From NCBI RefSeq assembly GCF_022179405.1, contig NZ_BPQT01000004.1, positions 1 through 64,000 of the forward strand: a stretch of 64,000 nucleotides of DNA, in the 5' to 3' direction. Position 1 is the stretch's first letter. Every line of letters starts with the position of its first letter. Source of the stretch: Methylobacterium marchantiae. Lineage in GTDB: Bacteria > Pseudomonadota > Alphaproteobacteria > Rhizobiales > Beijerinckiaceae. The position numbers and the translations under genes were made by a program. The notes beneath the pieces were generated by a model. The model did no database searches and was not told the origin of the DNA. It saw nothing but the letters and a program-made list of their open reading frames with translations. Positions 42,780-51,579 of the stretch are shown here, piece after piece.

Positions 42780-43397
42780 TCACTTGCCCATCCAATCGTG
42801 CCCGGCGACCAGCGCCTCCACCGAGCGCGTCCAGGTGCCGGGCTGGTCGGTGGCGCCGGTGCCGAGCGCCCGCTGGACCATGACGCTGTCGCTCCAGCGG
42901 CCGTATTTGTAGCCCACCGCCGGCAGCAGGCCGACGCGGACGAAGCCGCAGGCCTCGTGGAGGCGTAAGGACGCCTCGTTCTGCGCGTCGATATAGCCGA
43001 TCATCTGGCGGTAGCCGCCGGCGGCGCAGGCCTCGATCAGCGCCGGCAGCAGGCGCCGGCCGATCCCGGCATTCAGGTGCTCGTGATGGACGTAGATCGA
43101 GTGTTTGAGCGTGTAGCGATAGGCCGGGCGCTTGCGGAACGGCACCGCATAGGCATAGCCCGCCACCACCCCGTCGCGGTCGGCCACGAGATGCGGCAGG
43201 CGCTTCTTGCGCATGGCCTTTCGCCGCTTCTTCAGGTCGTCCGGGTGGAGCGGGTCCTCCTCGAAATCGCCGACATCGCCGACGCCGCGCCGGATGTGGT
43301 GGGCGTAGATCGCCACCATCGCCGGCACGTCCGCATCCGAGGACGGCCGGATGACGATGTCGGGTTCGGACGGCGCCGGCGGACCCTCCGGGATCAT
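42780..43397 (-). CDS. GNAT-family N-acetyltransferase (Pat/bar-like)
   Basis: The 205-aa protein has an N-terminal GNAT pattern (IVIRPSSDADVPAMVAIYAH), the acceptor segment GYAYAVPFRKRPAYRYTLKH, then SIYVHHEHLNAGIGRRLLPA with the acetyl-CoA loop NAGIGRRL, and the end NEASLRLHEACGFVRVGLLP. It resembles phosphinothricin-acetyltransferase-like enzymes. The ATG at 43397 overlaps the stop of the decarboxylase gene by four bases (ATGA), so it is translated with it. Acetylation of the decarboxylase product (a polyamine or diamine) is an attractive guess without direct evidence. Confidence 0.88.
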   Translation of the reverse strand: MIPEGPPAPSEPDIVIRPSSDADVPAMVAIYAHHIRRGVGDVGDFEEDPLHPDDLKKRRKAMRKKRLPHLVADRDGVVAGYAYAVPFRKRPAYRYTLKHSIYVHHEHLNAGIGRRLLPALIEACAAGGYRQMIGYIDAQNEASLRLHEACGFVRVGLLPAVGYKYGRWSDSVMVQRALGTGATDQPGTWTRSVEALVAGHDWMGK

Positions 43398-45739
43398 GCG
43401 CGGTTCTCGCGCATGACGTAGGTGTAGAAGCGGATGGTGCCGTCCGCCGCGACGTCGCGGAAGACGCCCTGGATCTCGGCCTCGAAGCCCGGGAACAGGT
43501 TCGCCGAGCGTTCGAACATCTTGAAATAGTCCAGCATGGGTTTGGCCCGCTCGTCCAATCGCTCGCCCGGCAGCACCGTGCCGATGCCCGGCGGGTAGAC
43601 CAGAAGCAAGGTCGTCGCCACGCGCCCTTCGGCTTCGGCGATCGGCACGTAATCGACGTTGTTGCGGGTGAGCTGCTGCACCGCCTCCTTGGGGGTCATC
43701 ACCATCTCGGGCAGGTGCCCCGGCTCGAACTGCTTGCGCTGGAGGGTGCTGGTGCCGGCCTCGCGGTGGAAGGCGTGGAAATCGGCGCAGAGGTCGCGCA
43801 GGCGCACGCCCTTGTAGCGGTTGGGCCGGCGCCGGACGAATTCCGGCATCGCCTCTTCGAGGGGCACGTTCTCGTCGTGCAGGCGCTTGAAGGCGACGAG
43901 GCCGGAGATCAGCGTGCCGGCCTTCGAGGATTCGACGCCCGGCGTCAGCAGGAAGAGCAGCGAGTTGAGGTCGTTCTTCTCGGCGACGATGCGGTTCTCG
44001 CGCAGGTACTGAGCCACGATCGGGGCCGGGACGCCGTGCTCGGCATACTGCCCGGTGCGCCGGTCGAAGCCGGGGGTCAGCACGGTGAGCTTGTTGGGGT
44101 CGGTCATGGCGTAGTTCGGCGCCACATGGGTGAAGCCGTGCCAGGCGGCGCCCGGCGTCAGCTCCCAGTATTTCGCGTCGCTGGCGAGCTCGTCCGTCGA
44201 GATGCTCTCCCACGGCACCTTGCCCTCCGGGCCCTTCACCGTGTCCGGCACGAAGGGGTCGAAGAACCAGCGGCGCAGGGGATCGCCCTCCTTCTCCTCG
44301 AATTCGCGGCGGATGGCGCGGACCTTCTTGCGCCACTCGATGCCGAGGCGGATCGTGTCGTCCCACAGGACCACGCCGGAGCGGCCCTTCATCATCTGCG
44401 CGCCCACATCGAGGGAGGCGAAGAGCGGGTAGAACGGCGAGGTCGAAGCGTGGACGAGGAAGGTCTCGTTGAAGCGCCGGTGCTCGATGCGCCGGGTCTG
44501 GCCGCGGATATGGCTGTCCTTGGTGTGGATCTGCGAGGCCTGGGAGAAGCTCGCCAGCTGCTTGTGGGTCGATTGCGTGGCGATGATGCCCGGCGAGGTC
44601 TCGTCGAGGTTCTTCAGCCCCATGGCGAAGCGGCCGGCGAAGAGCGGGTGGAACTTCATGAAGCCCGCCCAGGCCTCGTCGAAGAGGATGTAGTCGCAGA
44701 GGTGACCGATCTTCTCCATGATCATCTGCGCGTTGTAGATCGTGCCGTCATAGGTGCATTGCTCGACCACCGCGACGCGGAACGGGCGCTCGCGCTTCCA
44801 TGCCTCCTTGTCGGTCACCAGCGGGTTGGTGCGGATCTTCTCGCGGATGGCCGCCTCGTCGAGGGCCTCGTGGTACATCGGGCCGATCAGCCCGAAGCAG
44901 TTGCGGTCGGTCTCGAGGAAGATCGGGACCGCGCCGCCGAGGAACAGGGCGCCGTGATGCGCCGCCTTGTGGTTGTTGCGGTCGAACAGGACGAGGTCGC
45001 CCTCGGCGACGAGAGCCGAGAGCACGATCTTGTTGGAGGCCGAGGTGCCGTTGAGGACGAAATAGGTCTTCTCGGCGCCGAAGATGACGGCCGCCTCCTT
45101 CTGCGCCTTGAGGGCGGGGCCCTCGTGGACGAGGAGATCGCCGAGATCGAGGACCGAATTGTCGAGATCGTCGCGGAACACCGCCTCGCCGAGATGCTCG
45201 ACGAAGATGCGCCCGATCGGCGAGCGGTTGTAGAAGATGCCGCCGTTATGGCCCGGGCAGGTCCAGAGCTGGTTGCCCTGCTCGGCGTAATCGACGAGCG
45301 CGCCGAAGAACGGCGTCTTCAGGGTCTCGGCATATTGCTTCACGCGGCTCACCAGGCCGCGGGCGATGTAATCGGGCGTCTCTTCCGCGAGGAAGATGTA
45401 GCCGTCGATGAAGTCGAGCACCTCGACGGGGATGTCCTCCAGGCGCTTGCGGCGGACCATGATCACGATGGGCATTTCCAGCCCGCGCTTCCTCATGAGG
45501 TTGATGAGCGCCGCCGCCTTGCCGTCGAGGCCGCGCTTGCCCCAATCCACCACCATGCAGCCGATGGCCGCATCGGTCTGGACCGCGATGGCCGCATCCT
45601 CCACGCGCCGGGCGCGGACCACCTCGAAGCCGAGCTTCTCGATGGAGGTGAGGATCTGCTGGACGCGCACGCCCTCGAGATCGTCGGGGTCGAAATTGGG
45701 CGCGCACATCAGCACGGTGAAGCGGCGGAAGAAGTCCAT
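43394..45739 (-). CDS. Biodegradative-type Orn/Lys/Arg decarboxylase (PLP, fold III)
   Basis: The 781-aa protein has the N-terminal receiver-like wing domain (residues 1-130), the PLP core and the C-terminal domain of class I basic amino-acid decarboxylases. The cofactor Lys393 lies in TQSTHKQLASFSQASQIHTK; DEAWAGFMKFHP gives the conserved Asp and Ala, and QLWTCPGHNGGIFY the entry motif. It would make agmatine, putrescine or cadaverine; the substrate cannot be told from the sequence by eye. Start ATG 45739. It is upstream of, and overlaps, the GNAT gene. Confidence 0.93.
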   Translation of the reverse strand: MDFFRRFTVLMCAPNFDPDDLEGVRVQQILTSIEKLGFEVVRARRVEDAAIAVQTDAAIGCMVVDWGKRGLDGKAAALINLMRKRGLEMPIVIMVRRKRLEDIPVEVLDFIDGYIFLAEETPDYIARGLVSRVKQYAETLKTPFFGALVDYAEQGNQLWTCPGHNGGIFYNRSPIGRIFVEHLGEAVFRDDLDNSVLDLGDLLVHEGPALKAQKEAAVIFGAEKTYFVLNGTSASNKIVLSALVAEGDLVLFDRNNHKAAHHGALFLGGAVPIFLETDRNCFGLIGPMYHEALDEAAIREKIRTNPLVTDKEAWKRERPFRVAVVEQCTYDGTIYNAQMIMEKIGHLCDYILFDEAWAGFMKFHPLFAGRFAMGLKNLDETSPGIIATQSTHKQLASFSQASQIHTKDSHIRGQTRRIEHRRFNETFLVHASTSPFYPLFASLDVGAQMMKGRSGVVLWDDTIRLGIEWRKKVRAIRREFEEKEGDPLRRWFFDPFVPDTVKGPEGKVPWESISTDELASDAKYWELTPGAAWHGFTHVAPNYAMTDPNKLTVLTPGFDRRTGQYAEHGVPAPIVAQYLRENRIVAEKNDLNSLLFLLTPGVESSKAGTLISGLVAFKRLHDENVPLEEAMPEFVRRRPNRYKGVRLRDLCADFHAFHREAGTSTLQRKQFEPGHLPEMVMTPKEAVQQLTRNNVDYVPIAEAEGRVATTLLLVYPPGIGTVLPGERLDERAKPMLDYFKMFERSANLFPGFEAEIQGVFRDVAADGTIRFYTYVMRENRA

Positions 45740-45802
45740 GCGGGGGAAGGCTCCGGATTGTCGGGTCGTTGGAGGGCGGTGTGGGCGTGTTCGCGCCCCG
45801 GA

Positions 45803-46831
45803 TCAACCGGGGCGGCCGGAAAGCCCGAGGCGGCGGATGACGAGGTAGACGGCGAGGGCGGCGGCGAGGCCGATGGCGAGGGCGATCAGCGATCCGCTGT
45901 CGGAATCGGAGAAGAACAGGCCCTTGGTGTTCATGCCGAACACGCCCGTCACCAGGGTCGGCGGCAGGAACAGGGCCGTCAGGATCGAGAGGGTGAAGAG
46001 CTGGCGGTTGGTGAGGGCCGTCGTGCGGGCGGCGATCTCGTCCTGCAACAGGCGGCTGCGCTCGGACAGGACATGCATGTCGCGGTGGAGCGAATCGAGG
46101 CGCTGGACCACCCGCGCGGCCATGGCCGCCACGGCCTCGGGCAATTGGTCGCCCTCGGTGCCGGCCTCGTCCTCGAGGCGGTGGAACACCGCGCGCAAGC
46201 CGGCGAGCTGCCGGTGGGAGCGCACGGATTGGCGGCGGATCGGGCCCAGCGGCCTCGGATCCTCCGCTCTGGCCTCGTCGAGCATGTCGTCCTCGATGGC
46301 ATCGAGCGCCGAGGACAGCCGCTCCACCGTGGCGTTCAGGGATTCGATGGTACTGCCGACGAACCGCTCCAGCAGTTTCGCCGGTCCCGGAACCAGGGCG
46401 CCGGCCAGAACCGCGTCGCGGGCGGTGACGGCGCAGGCGGTGGCGTGGCGACGCCCGCTCACGAGATAGCCCGGGCCGAGGACGCAGTGGAGCCGTCCGT
46501 TCGGTTCCTCACTCGACGAGCCGTCGAAGGCGCGCTCGCGGTCGGCGATCACGAATCCCGCATGGGCGCCGTCCACCACGACGCGCTGATGCTCGTCCCG
46601 GGCGAAGGTCGCCGCCGCGAGGCGGGGCGGGCCGAGACGCCCCTCGGTGATCAGCGCCTCGGTACGGGCATCGACGAGATCGATATGGAGCCAGACGAAG
46701 CCGTCTTCCGCCCCGTCGAGGGAGGGGAGGTCATCCCCCGGTTCGATACGGCGTCCCCGTCCGTCGGAGCCGAAGCGCAGGGCGAAGATCAGCCCCGGCA
46801 GGGACGATTCCTCGATGAGAAGGTGCTGCAT
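45803..46831 (-). CDS. CorA/ZntB-like metal ion transporter
   Basis: The 342-aa protein has a soluble N-terminal funnel domain, long stalk helices (SIESLNATVERLSSALDAIE, VVQRLDSLHRDMHVLSERSR) and two C-terminal membrane spans. The signature YGMN-type loop is read as GVFGMNTKGL after the first span (LSILTALFLPPTLVT), and the second span is SLIALAIGLAAALAVYLVIR. Members move Mg, Co or Zn ions. Start ATG 46831 is preferred over an upstream in-frame ATG at 46891, because the upstream residues are unlike the family. Confidence 0.88.
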   Translation of the reverse strand: MQHLLIEESSLPGLIFALRFGSDGRGRRIEPGDDLPSLDGAEDGFVWLHIDLVDARTEALITEGRLGPPRLAAATFARDEHQRVVVDGAHAGFVIADRERAFDGSSSEEPNGRLHCVLGPGYLVSGRRHATACAVTARDAVLAGALVPGPAKLLERFVGSTIESLNATVERLSSALDAIEDDMLDEARAEDPRPLGPIRRQSVRSHRQLAGLRAVFHRLEDEAGTEGDQLPEAVAAMAARVVQRLDSLHRDMHVLSERSRLLQDEIAARTTALTNRQLFTLSILTALFLPPTLVTGVFGMNTKGLFFSDSDSGSLIALAIGLAAALAVYLVIRRLGLSGRPG

Positions 46832-47022
46832 GGTGCGATCGCGGCGATCGTGGCCGGCAAAGTACCGGCCCACTCTCGCGCTGGATCGCAACGCCGGGCG
46901 ACAGTGTGATGACGGAAGAGGCGATCACGCGAGGCGGTGACGACCGAGTCGCGGCCTGCGCCGATCGATGACGGGCCGGCGGCTCGTGCGACCCCGCGTA
47001 CTCGCCGGCCGATGGCTCGGCC

Positions 47023-47370
47023 TCAGCGGACGGCCATGCTCTTGTCGCCGTCCTTGACGGTCTTGTTCGCGTCCTGCGGATTCATTCCCTTGTCCGCCTC
47101 GCGGCGAAGCTCCTCCGCGAAAGCCGTCGCCTGGGTGCCGACGAAGCTCTTCATGCCGACCGGCACCACCGCCCAGATGACGGCGAAGATGAACACCGTG
47201 GCGGCCATGCCGTAGGCGAACATTTCCATGATTCCGAGCCATCCGAGCAGGAGCGGAATGCTGCTCACGGCGAGTCCGATGAACGAACTGCCCGTCAGAA
47301 AGTAGACCGAAAAGAACGTGATGACAGCCAAAGAGACCGGCTTGATGAAGCGAACGATATAGCGTTCCAT
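47023..47370 (-). CDS. Small membrane protein, unknown function (115 aa)
   Basis: Three hydrophobic segments are visible: VSLAVITFFSVYFLTGSSFI, then VSSIPLLLGWLGIMEMFAYG, and MAATVFIFAVIWAVVPVGMK. A short charged tail follows (FAEELRREADKGMNPQDANK). A good ribosome-binding site (AGGAGATAAAG) precedes ATG 47370. No family was recognised. Confidence 0.75.
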   Translation of the reverse strand: MERYIVRFIKPVSLAVITFFSVYFLTGSSFIGLAVSSIPLLLGWLGIMEMFAYGMAATVFIFAVIWAVVPVGMKSFVGTQATAFAEELRREADKGMNPQDANKTVKDGDKSMAVR

Positions 47371-47700
47371 TGCACTTTATCTCCTAGTACGAGGCCGTCG
47401 AAGGGCTGTTTTAGCTTGCGACAGGGTATTTACTGCAGATCACTAGCGAGTTTCGCTTTATAATTCAGTTCGTCTCACTACCCGACCGCTTCATTATCAG
47501 CAAGAATCGTATCGATTCAATAAACGGCGGATATCAGAAGCAGGCCGAGAGTCCAGTGATTCTCCAGCTTTCGGCAGCCAACGCCGAACCTGTGGACTGA
47601 ATATGAGCAACTCGGTGCTGGTGACGCCGGGGTCTCCTTACTGTCATGCAGCTGTGATCCAAGCATCCCGATGATTCCCCTCCATCAGGAAGGTAATATT
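47371..47700. other. AT-richer divergent promoter region between the small membrane gene and ppk2
   Basis: This 330-base gap separates divergent genes. It is notably richer in A+T than the flanks (47400-47540) and so probably holds both promoters, but no convincing consensus elements were picked out. No small gene was seen. Confidence 0.45.
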
Positions 47701-48627
47701 ATGGACGGCACGCGCGCCGGGACACGCCCTTTCGATATCGAGGCCATACGTCGAGAAATGGCCGACGATTTCGACGAAGAACTCGAGATGGAACTCGAGG
47801 ACGAGCGTATGGAACAGCTCGCCAGCGAAATCGGTGCCAAGCCGCGCGCGCCCTCGATGGATCGGAAGGTGTATTTCCGCGAGCTCTTCCGTCTCCAGCA
47901 CGAGCTGGTCCGTCTGCAGGATTGGGTGCAGACCCGGAAGCTGCGGGTGGTGGTGGTCTTCGAGGGCCGGGATTCCGCCGGCAAGGGCGGCGCGATCAAG
48001 CGGATCACGCAGCGCCTGAACCCCCGCGTCTGCCGCGTCGCCGCCCTTCCCGCACCCAGCGAGCGCGAGCGCACGCAATGGTATTTCCAGCGCTACGTCG
48101 CGCACCTTCCCGCCGCCGGCGAGATCGTGCTGTTCGACCGGTCCTGGTACAATCGCGCCGGCGTCGAGCGGGTGATGGGGTTCTGCACCCCGGATCAGTA
48201 CGAGGAGTTCTTCCAGTCGGCGCCGGAATTCGAGCGGATGCTGGTCCGGTCGGGCATCATCGTGCTGAAATACTGGTTCTCGATCACCGACGAAGAGCAG
48301 GAACTGCGCTTCAACCTGCGCATCCACGATCCCCTGAAACAGTGGAAGCTCTCGCCGATGGACGTCGAATCCCGCCGCCGGTGGGAGGATTACACCAAGG
48401 CGAAGGAGGTGATGCTCGCGCGCACCCATATTCCGGAAGCGCCGTGGTGGGTGGTGGAGGCCGTGGACAAGAAGAAGGCCCGCCTCAACTGCATCAGCCA
48501 CCTGCTCGCGCAGATTCCCTACGGCGACGTCGAGCATCCGCCGGTGCACCTGCCCGAGCGCATGCGCCACGACGACTACGCCCGTCAGCCGGTACCGCCG
48601 GAAATGTTCGTACCGGCCCTGTTCTGA
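47701..48627 (+). CDS. ppk2: Polyphosphate kinase 2 (PPK2 family)
   Basis: The 308-aa protein has the PPK2 core: VVVVFEGRDSAGKGGAIKRI with the Walker A loop, ITQRLNPRVCRVAALPAPSE, WYFQRYVAHLPAAGEIVLFD, RSWYNRAGVERVMGFC with the Walker B/lid residues, then LKYWFSITDEEQELRFNLRI and DVESRRRWEDYTKAKEVMLA. It transfers phosphate between polyphosphate and nucleoside diphosphates; class I members act on ADP/GDP. The acidic N-terminal tail (DDFDEELEMELEDERMEQ) is unusually charged. ATG 47701, preceded by AGGAAGG, is preferred to the in-frame ATG at 47671. Confidence 0.94.
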   Translation: MDGTRAGTRPFDIEAIRREMADDFDEELEMELEDERMEQLASEIGAKPRAPSMDRKVYFRELFRLQHELVRLQDWVQTRKLRVVVVFEGRDSAGKGGAIKRITQRLNPRVCRVAALPAPSERERTQWYFQRYVAHLPAAGEIVLFDRSWYNRAGVERVMGFCTPDQYEEFFQSAPEFERMLVRSGIIVLKYWFSITDEEQELRFNLRIHDPLKQWKLSPMDVESRRRWEDYTKAKEVMLARTHIPEAPWWVVEAVDKKKARLNCISHLLAQIPYGDVEHPPVHLPERMRHDDYARQPVPPEMFVPALF

Positions 48628-48664
48628 AGGCGCAGGGGCGTCGCCCGCCCCGCTCTCGCGGGCC

Positions 48665-48952
48665 CTACCGGCGGGGCTTCTGCAGCTTCACGACGGTACT
48701 CTTGGGGCGGCCGATCGGCTTGAGCGGAGCCTTGGCCTCCAAGGCGGCGCGGGCGAGATCCTGGGGCCGCGGCGCACCGCCGGCGATCCGCCTCAGGGCG
48801 TCCGCCAGCTCCTCGATCGTCTGGGCGGCCTCGCCTTCCAACGTCTCTTCCGCCCGGATGCCGGGTAGTTCGGGAGCGATCTCTTCCGCGGCTTCCCGCA
48901 GCTGCTCGATCAGTTCGTCGGGGGAGTAACGCGCGGGGAGGGGATGTGCCAT
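48665..48952 (-). CDS. Small conserved hypothetical protein (95 aa)
   Basis: The protein is helical and charged: YSPDELIEQLREAAEEIAPE, then TLEGEAAQTIEELADALRRI. The basic tail (PIGRPKSTVVKLQKPRR) may bind nucleic acid. No recognised domain. ATG 48952 was chosen; in-frame codons upstream run into the 16-bp tandem repeat array. It lies 3' to 3' with ppk2. Confidence 0.6.
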   Translation of the reverse strand: MAHPLPARYSPDELIEQLREAAEEIAPELPGIRAEETLEGEAAQTIEELADALRRIAGGAPRPQDLARAALEAKAPLKPIGRPKSTVVKLQKPRR

Positions 48953-48976
48953 GGCGCGACCATGGCAGGCGTGAGG

Positions 48977-49024
48977 AGGCAGGACAACTTCCAGGCAGGA
49001 CAACTTCGAGGCAGGACAACTCCC
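48977..49024. repeat. Three tandem 16-bp repeats upstream of the 95-aa gene
   Basis: Unit AGGCAGGACAACTTCC occurs at 48977-48992, 48993-49008 (last base G) and 49009-49024 (last bases CCC). The repeats lie just before the start at 48952 and after the stop of the ABC transporter gene, so they could be part of the small gene's promoter. The copy number is likely to vary between strains. Confidence 0.95.
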
Positions 49025-49087
49025 GGCAGCGCCCCCCGATCGACGTCTCGGCGGCCTCTCCCGCGGCGGGGATGGGCTCGGGATTCC

Positions 49088-50842
49088 TCACTCGGCCGCG
49101 ACATCGGCCGCCGATCCACCGTCCCGACCCTGCGAGAACTGGGCGGTGTAGAGGCGGCGGTAGGCCCCGCCCGCCGAGAGAAGCGCCTCGTGCCGGCCCT
49201 GCTCGACGATGCCGTCCGCCCCGACCACGACGATCCGGTCCGCCTGGCGGATGGTGGCGAGGCGGTGGGCGATGACGAGGGTGGTGCGGCCCTCGGACAA
49301 TTCGACGAGGGAGGCCTGGATCGCCTGCTCGGTCTCGCTGTCGAGGGCCGAGGTCGCCTCGTCGAGGATCAGGATCGGCGGGTTCTTGAGGAACACCCGG
49401 GCGATGGCGAGGCGCTGCTTCTGGCCGCCCGAGAGCTTCACCCCGCGCTCGCCGACCACGGTGTCGAGCCCGTTCGGCAGGCTCTCGATCAGGGTGGAGA
49501 GCTTGGCTCGCCGCGCGGCCTCCGCGATCTCGGCCTCGCCGGCATCGAGCCGGCCATAGGCGATGTTCTCGCGGATCGTGCCCGCGAACAGGAAGACGTC
49601 CTGCTGGACGATGCCGATCTGCCGGCGCAGGGAGGCGAGGGTGAGGTCGCGGATGTCCGTCCCGTCGATGGTGATCCTGCCGCTCTCGACCTCGTAGAAG
49701 CGAGGGATCAGCGAACACAGGGTCGTCTTGCCGGCGCCCGACGGGCCGACGAAGGCGATGGTCTCCCCGGCCGCGATGTCGAGGTCGAGGCCGGACAGGA
49801 CCGGCTGGCCGGGGGTGTAGCCGAAGCTCACGCCCTCGAAGCGGATGTCCCCCCTCAATGCCGGCACGTCGATGGCGCCCGGACGATCGACGATGTCGGG
49901 CTCGGTGGCGAGGAGGTCGGCGTAGCGCCGGAAGCCGGCGACGCCCTTGGGGTAGGTCTCGACGACGGCGCCGATCTTCTCCAGGGGCCGGTAGAAGACG
50001 CCCACCAGCAGCAGGAACCCGATGAACCCTCCGGGCGAGAGATCGCCGCGCACGACGAAGGCGGCCCCGCCGAGCAGGACGACGATCTGCACCAGCCGCA
50101 TGCCGAGATAGTTGATCGACAGGCTGGCCGCCATGATCCGGTAGGCTTCGAGCTTGGTCTCGCGATACTTACGGTTGTCGGAGGCGAACAGGCGCCGCTC
50201 GTGCGGCTCGTTGGCGAAGGCCTGCACCACGCGGATGCCGCCGACATTCTCCTCGATCCGGGCGTTGAAGGCGGCGACGCGGCCGTATTGCGCCTGCCAG
50301 TTGCGGGTCATGCGGCCGCCGTAGCGCAGGGTGACGAAGGCGATCACCGGCAGGATGCCGGCGGTGAGGAAGGCCAGCGGCGGGTGGACGTAGACCATCA
50401 GGGCGAAGGCACCCACCAGCGTCATCACGGCGATGAAGAGGTCTTCCGGGCCGTGATGGGCGACTTCGCCGATCTCCTCCAGATCCTTGGTCACGCGGGC
50501 GACGAGGTGGCCGGTCTTCTGGTTGTCGAAATAGCGGAACGAGAGCTTCTGCAGGTGGTCGAAGGCGCGCCGGCGCATCTCGGTCTCGATGTTGATGCCG
50601 AGCACGTGCCCCCAATAGGTCACCACCACCATCAGGCCGGCATTGGCCACGTAGATCAGCCCGAGGCCGAGGGCGGCGAGCAGGATGAGCTGCCAATCCT
50701 GGCGCGGCAACAGCACGTCGACGAAGGCCTTCACCGCCATCGGGAAGCTGAGTTCGAGCAGACCCGACAGGACGGCGCAGCCGAAATCGACGAGGAACAG
50801 GGTCCGGTGCGGGCGGTAATAGGCGAGGAAGGCCTTCAGCAT
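49088..50842 (-). CDS. ABC exporter, fused membrane and ATPase domains
   Basis: The 584-aa half-transporter has six membrane helices (residues 15-300) and an ATPase domain: Walker A AFVGPSGAGKTTLCSL, Q-loop IGIVQQDVFLFAGTIRENIA, signature VKLSGGQKQRLAIARVFLKN, Walker B PPILILDEATSALDSE and switch His in LVIAHRLATI. It resembles MsbA-type exporters. ATG 50842 lies seven bases inside the fhuF-like gene, and an MFS gene precedes that, so the three form an operon that points to iron/siderophore traffic. Which substrate it moves is unknown; siderophore export is an inference. Confidence 0.93.
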   Translation of the reverse strand: MLKAFLAYYRPHRTLFLVDFGCAVLSGLLELSFPMAVKAFVDVLLPRQDWQLILLAALGLGLIYVANAGLMVVVTYWGHVLGINIETEMRRRAFDHLQKLSFRYFDNQKTGHLVARVTKDLEEIGEVAHHGPEDLFIAVMTLVGAFALMVYVHPPLAFLTAGILPVIAFVTLRYGGRMTRNWQAQYGRVAAFNARIEENVGGIRVVQAFANEPHERRLFASDNRKYRETKLEAYRIMAASLSINYLGMRLVQIVVLLGGAAFVVRGDLSPGGFIGFLLLVGVFYRPLEKIGAVVETYPKGVAGFRRYADLLATEPDIVDRPGAIDVPALRGDIRFEGVSFGYTPGQPVLSGLDLDIAAGETIAFVGPSGAGKTTLCSLIPRFYEVESGRITIDGTDIRDLTLASLRRQIGIVQQDVFLFAGTIRENIAYGRLDAGEAEIAEAARRAKLSTLIESLPNGLDTVVGERGVKLSGGQKQRLAIARVFLKNPPILILDEATSALDSETEQAIQASLVELSEGRTTLVIAHRLATIRQADRIVVVGADGIVEQGRHEALLSAGGAYRRLYTAQFSQGRDGGSAADVAAE

Positions 50843-51579
50843 GATGCTTTCGGATGATCGACGGGGCAGAGGGCGCCGCAGGACGGAACGCCCGGCAGCC
50901 GGTAGCGCATACAGCAAACGCGCCGGCGCCGCTCCTCGCCGCCGCTGAAGGCCTTCGCCAGGGGGCAGCGGCCGAACGCATCCCCGCCGCACCGGCCGAG
51001 GCAGGCTTCCGCACGGGAGGCCAGCGGCGGCTCGGGCACCGCACCGCCGCTCAGCGCGCGCAGGGCGACGTCGGCGGTCACCCCGGCATTGCACCAGAGC
51101 ACGTGGCGGGACAGTCCGTAATGCGCATGGCACAGGTCGAAGAACGGCCGCAGGTGGCCCTCGATCAGGGGATCGAGACCCGGCTCCGGGTCGGCGCGAG
51201 ACGCGTCCTCCTCGGCCACGATGAAGCGGGAGACGGTGCCGGCCTCGTCGAGTTCGAAATGGACGCGGTCGAAGCCGATCGGCAGGGCCCGGCCGAGGCG
51301 GCTGAGCGCCGTGAAATAGGGGACGATGAGGGCGGGGAGGTAGTATTGGGTCCAGAGCGAGACCAGGGCGCGCCGGTCGGCGGTCTCGAACGTCTCGCCC
51401 TGTCCCTCGCCCGCCGCCTTGCCGTAGGCCCTGCCGAACCCGTCCACCACCTCGTCGAAGGCGGCCTTGCCGGTCAGGACCGAGAGCGGCCGGGTCCCCG
51501 GCCGCGACGGGGTCGTGGCGATCCGGCAGCCGAAGGCCTGCAGCGACGGCGGGACCAGTGCGGCGATCCGGTCGATCAT
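50836..51579 (-). CDS. fhuF: FhuF-like siderophore ferric reductase
   Basis: The 247-aa protein has the FhuF pattern: a catalytic-domain segment (LPALIVPYFTALSRLGRALP), ILWCNAG-type segment LSRHVLWCNAGVTADVALRA, and the C-terminal iron-sulfur motif VCCMRYRLPGVPSCGALCP with four cysteines. It reduces Fe(III) bound to hydroxamate siderophores in the cytoplasm. The start overlaps the MFS stop by four bases (ATGA). The extra Cys-rich stretch EACLGRCGGDAFGRCP before the cluster is more than the family usually carries. Confidence 0.9.
   Translation of the reverse strand: MIDRIAALVPPSLQAFGCRIATTPSRPGTRPLSVLTGKAAFDEVVDGFGRAYGKAAGEGQGETFETADRRALVSLWTQYYLPALIVPYFTALSRLGRALPIGFDRVHFELDEAGTVSRFIVAEEDASRADPEPGLDPLIEGHLRPFFDLCHAHYGLSRHVLWCNAGVTADVALRALSGGAVPEPPLASRAEACLGRCGGDAFGRCPLAKAFSGGEERRRRVCCMRYRLPGVPSCGALCPVDHPKASC

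Noticed and set aside
43715-46909. 1064-codon plus-strand frame opposite the decarboxylase and CorA-like genes.
   Set aside because: It is the complement of two well-recognised genes and shows only low-complexity sequence.
48977-49024. The three 16-bp tandem repeats as a CRISPR array.
   Set aside because: There are no spacers between the repeats and no cas genes nearby.
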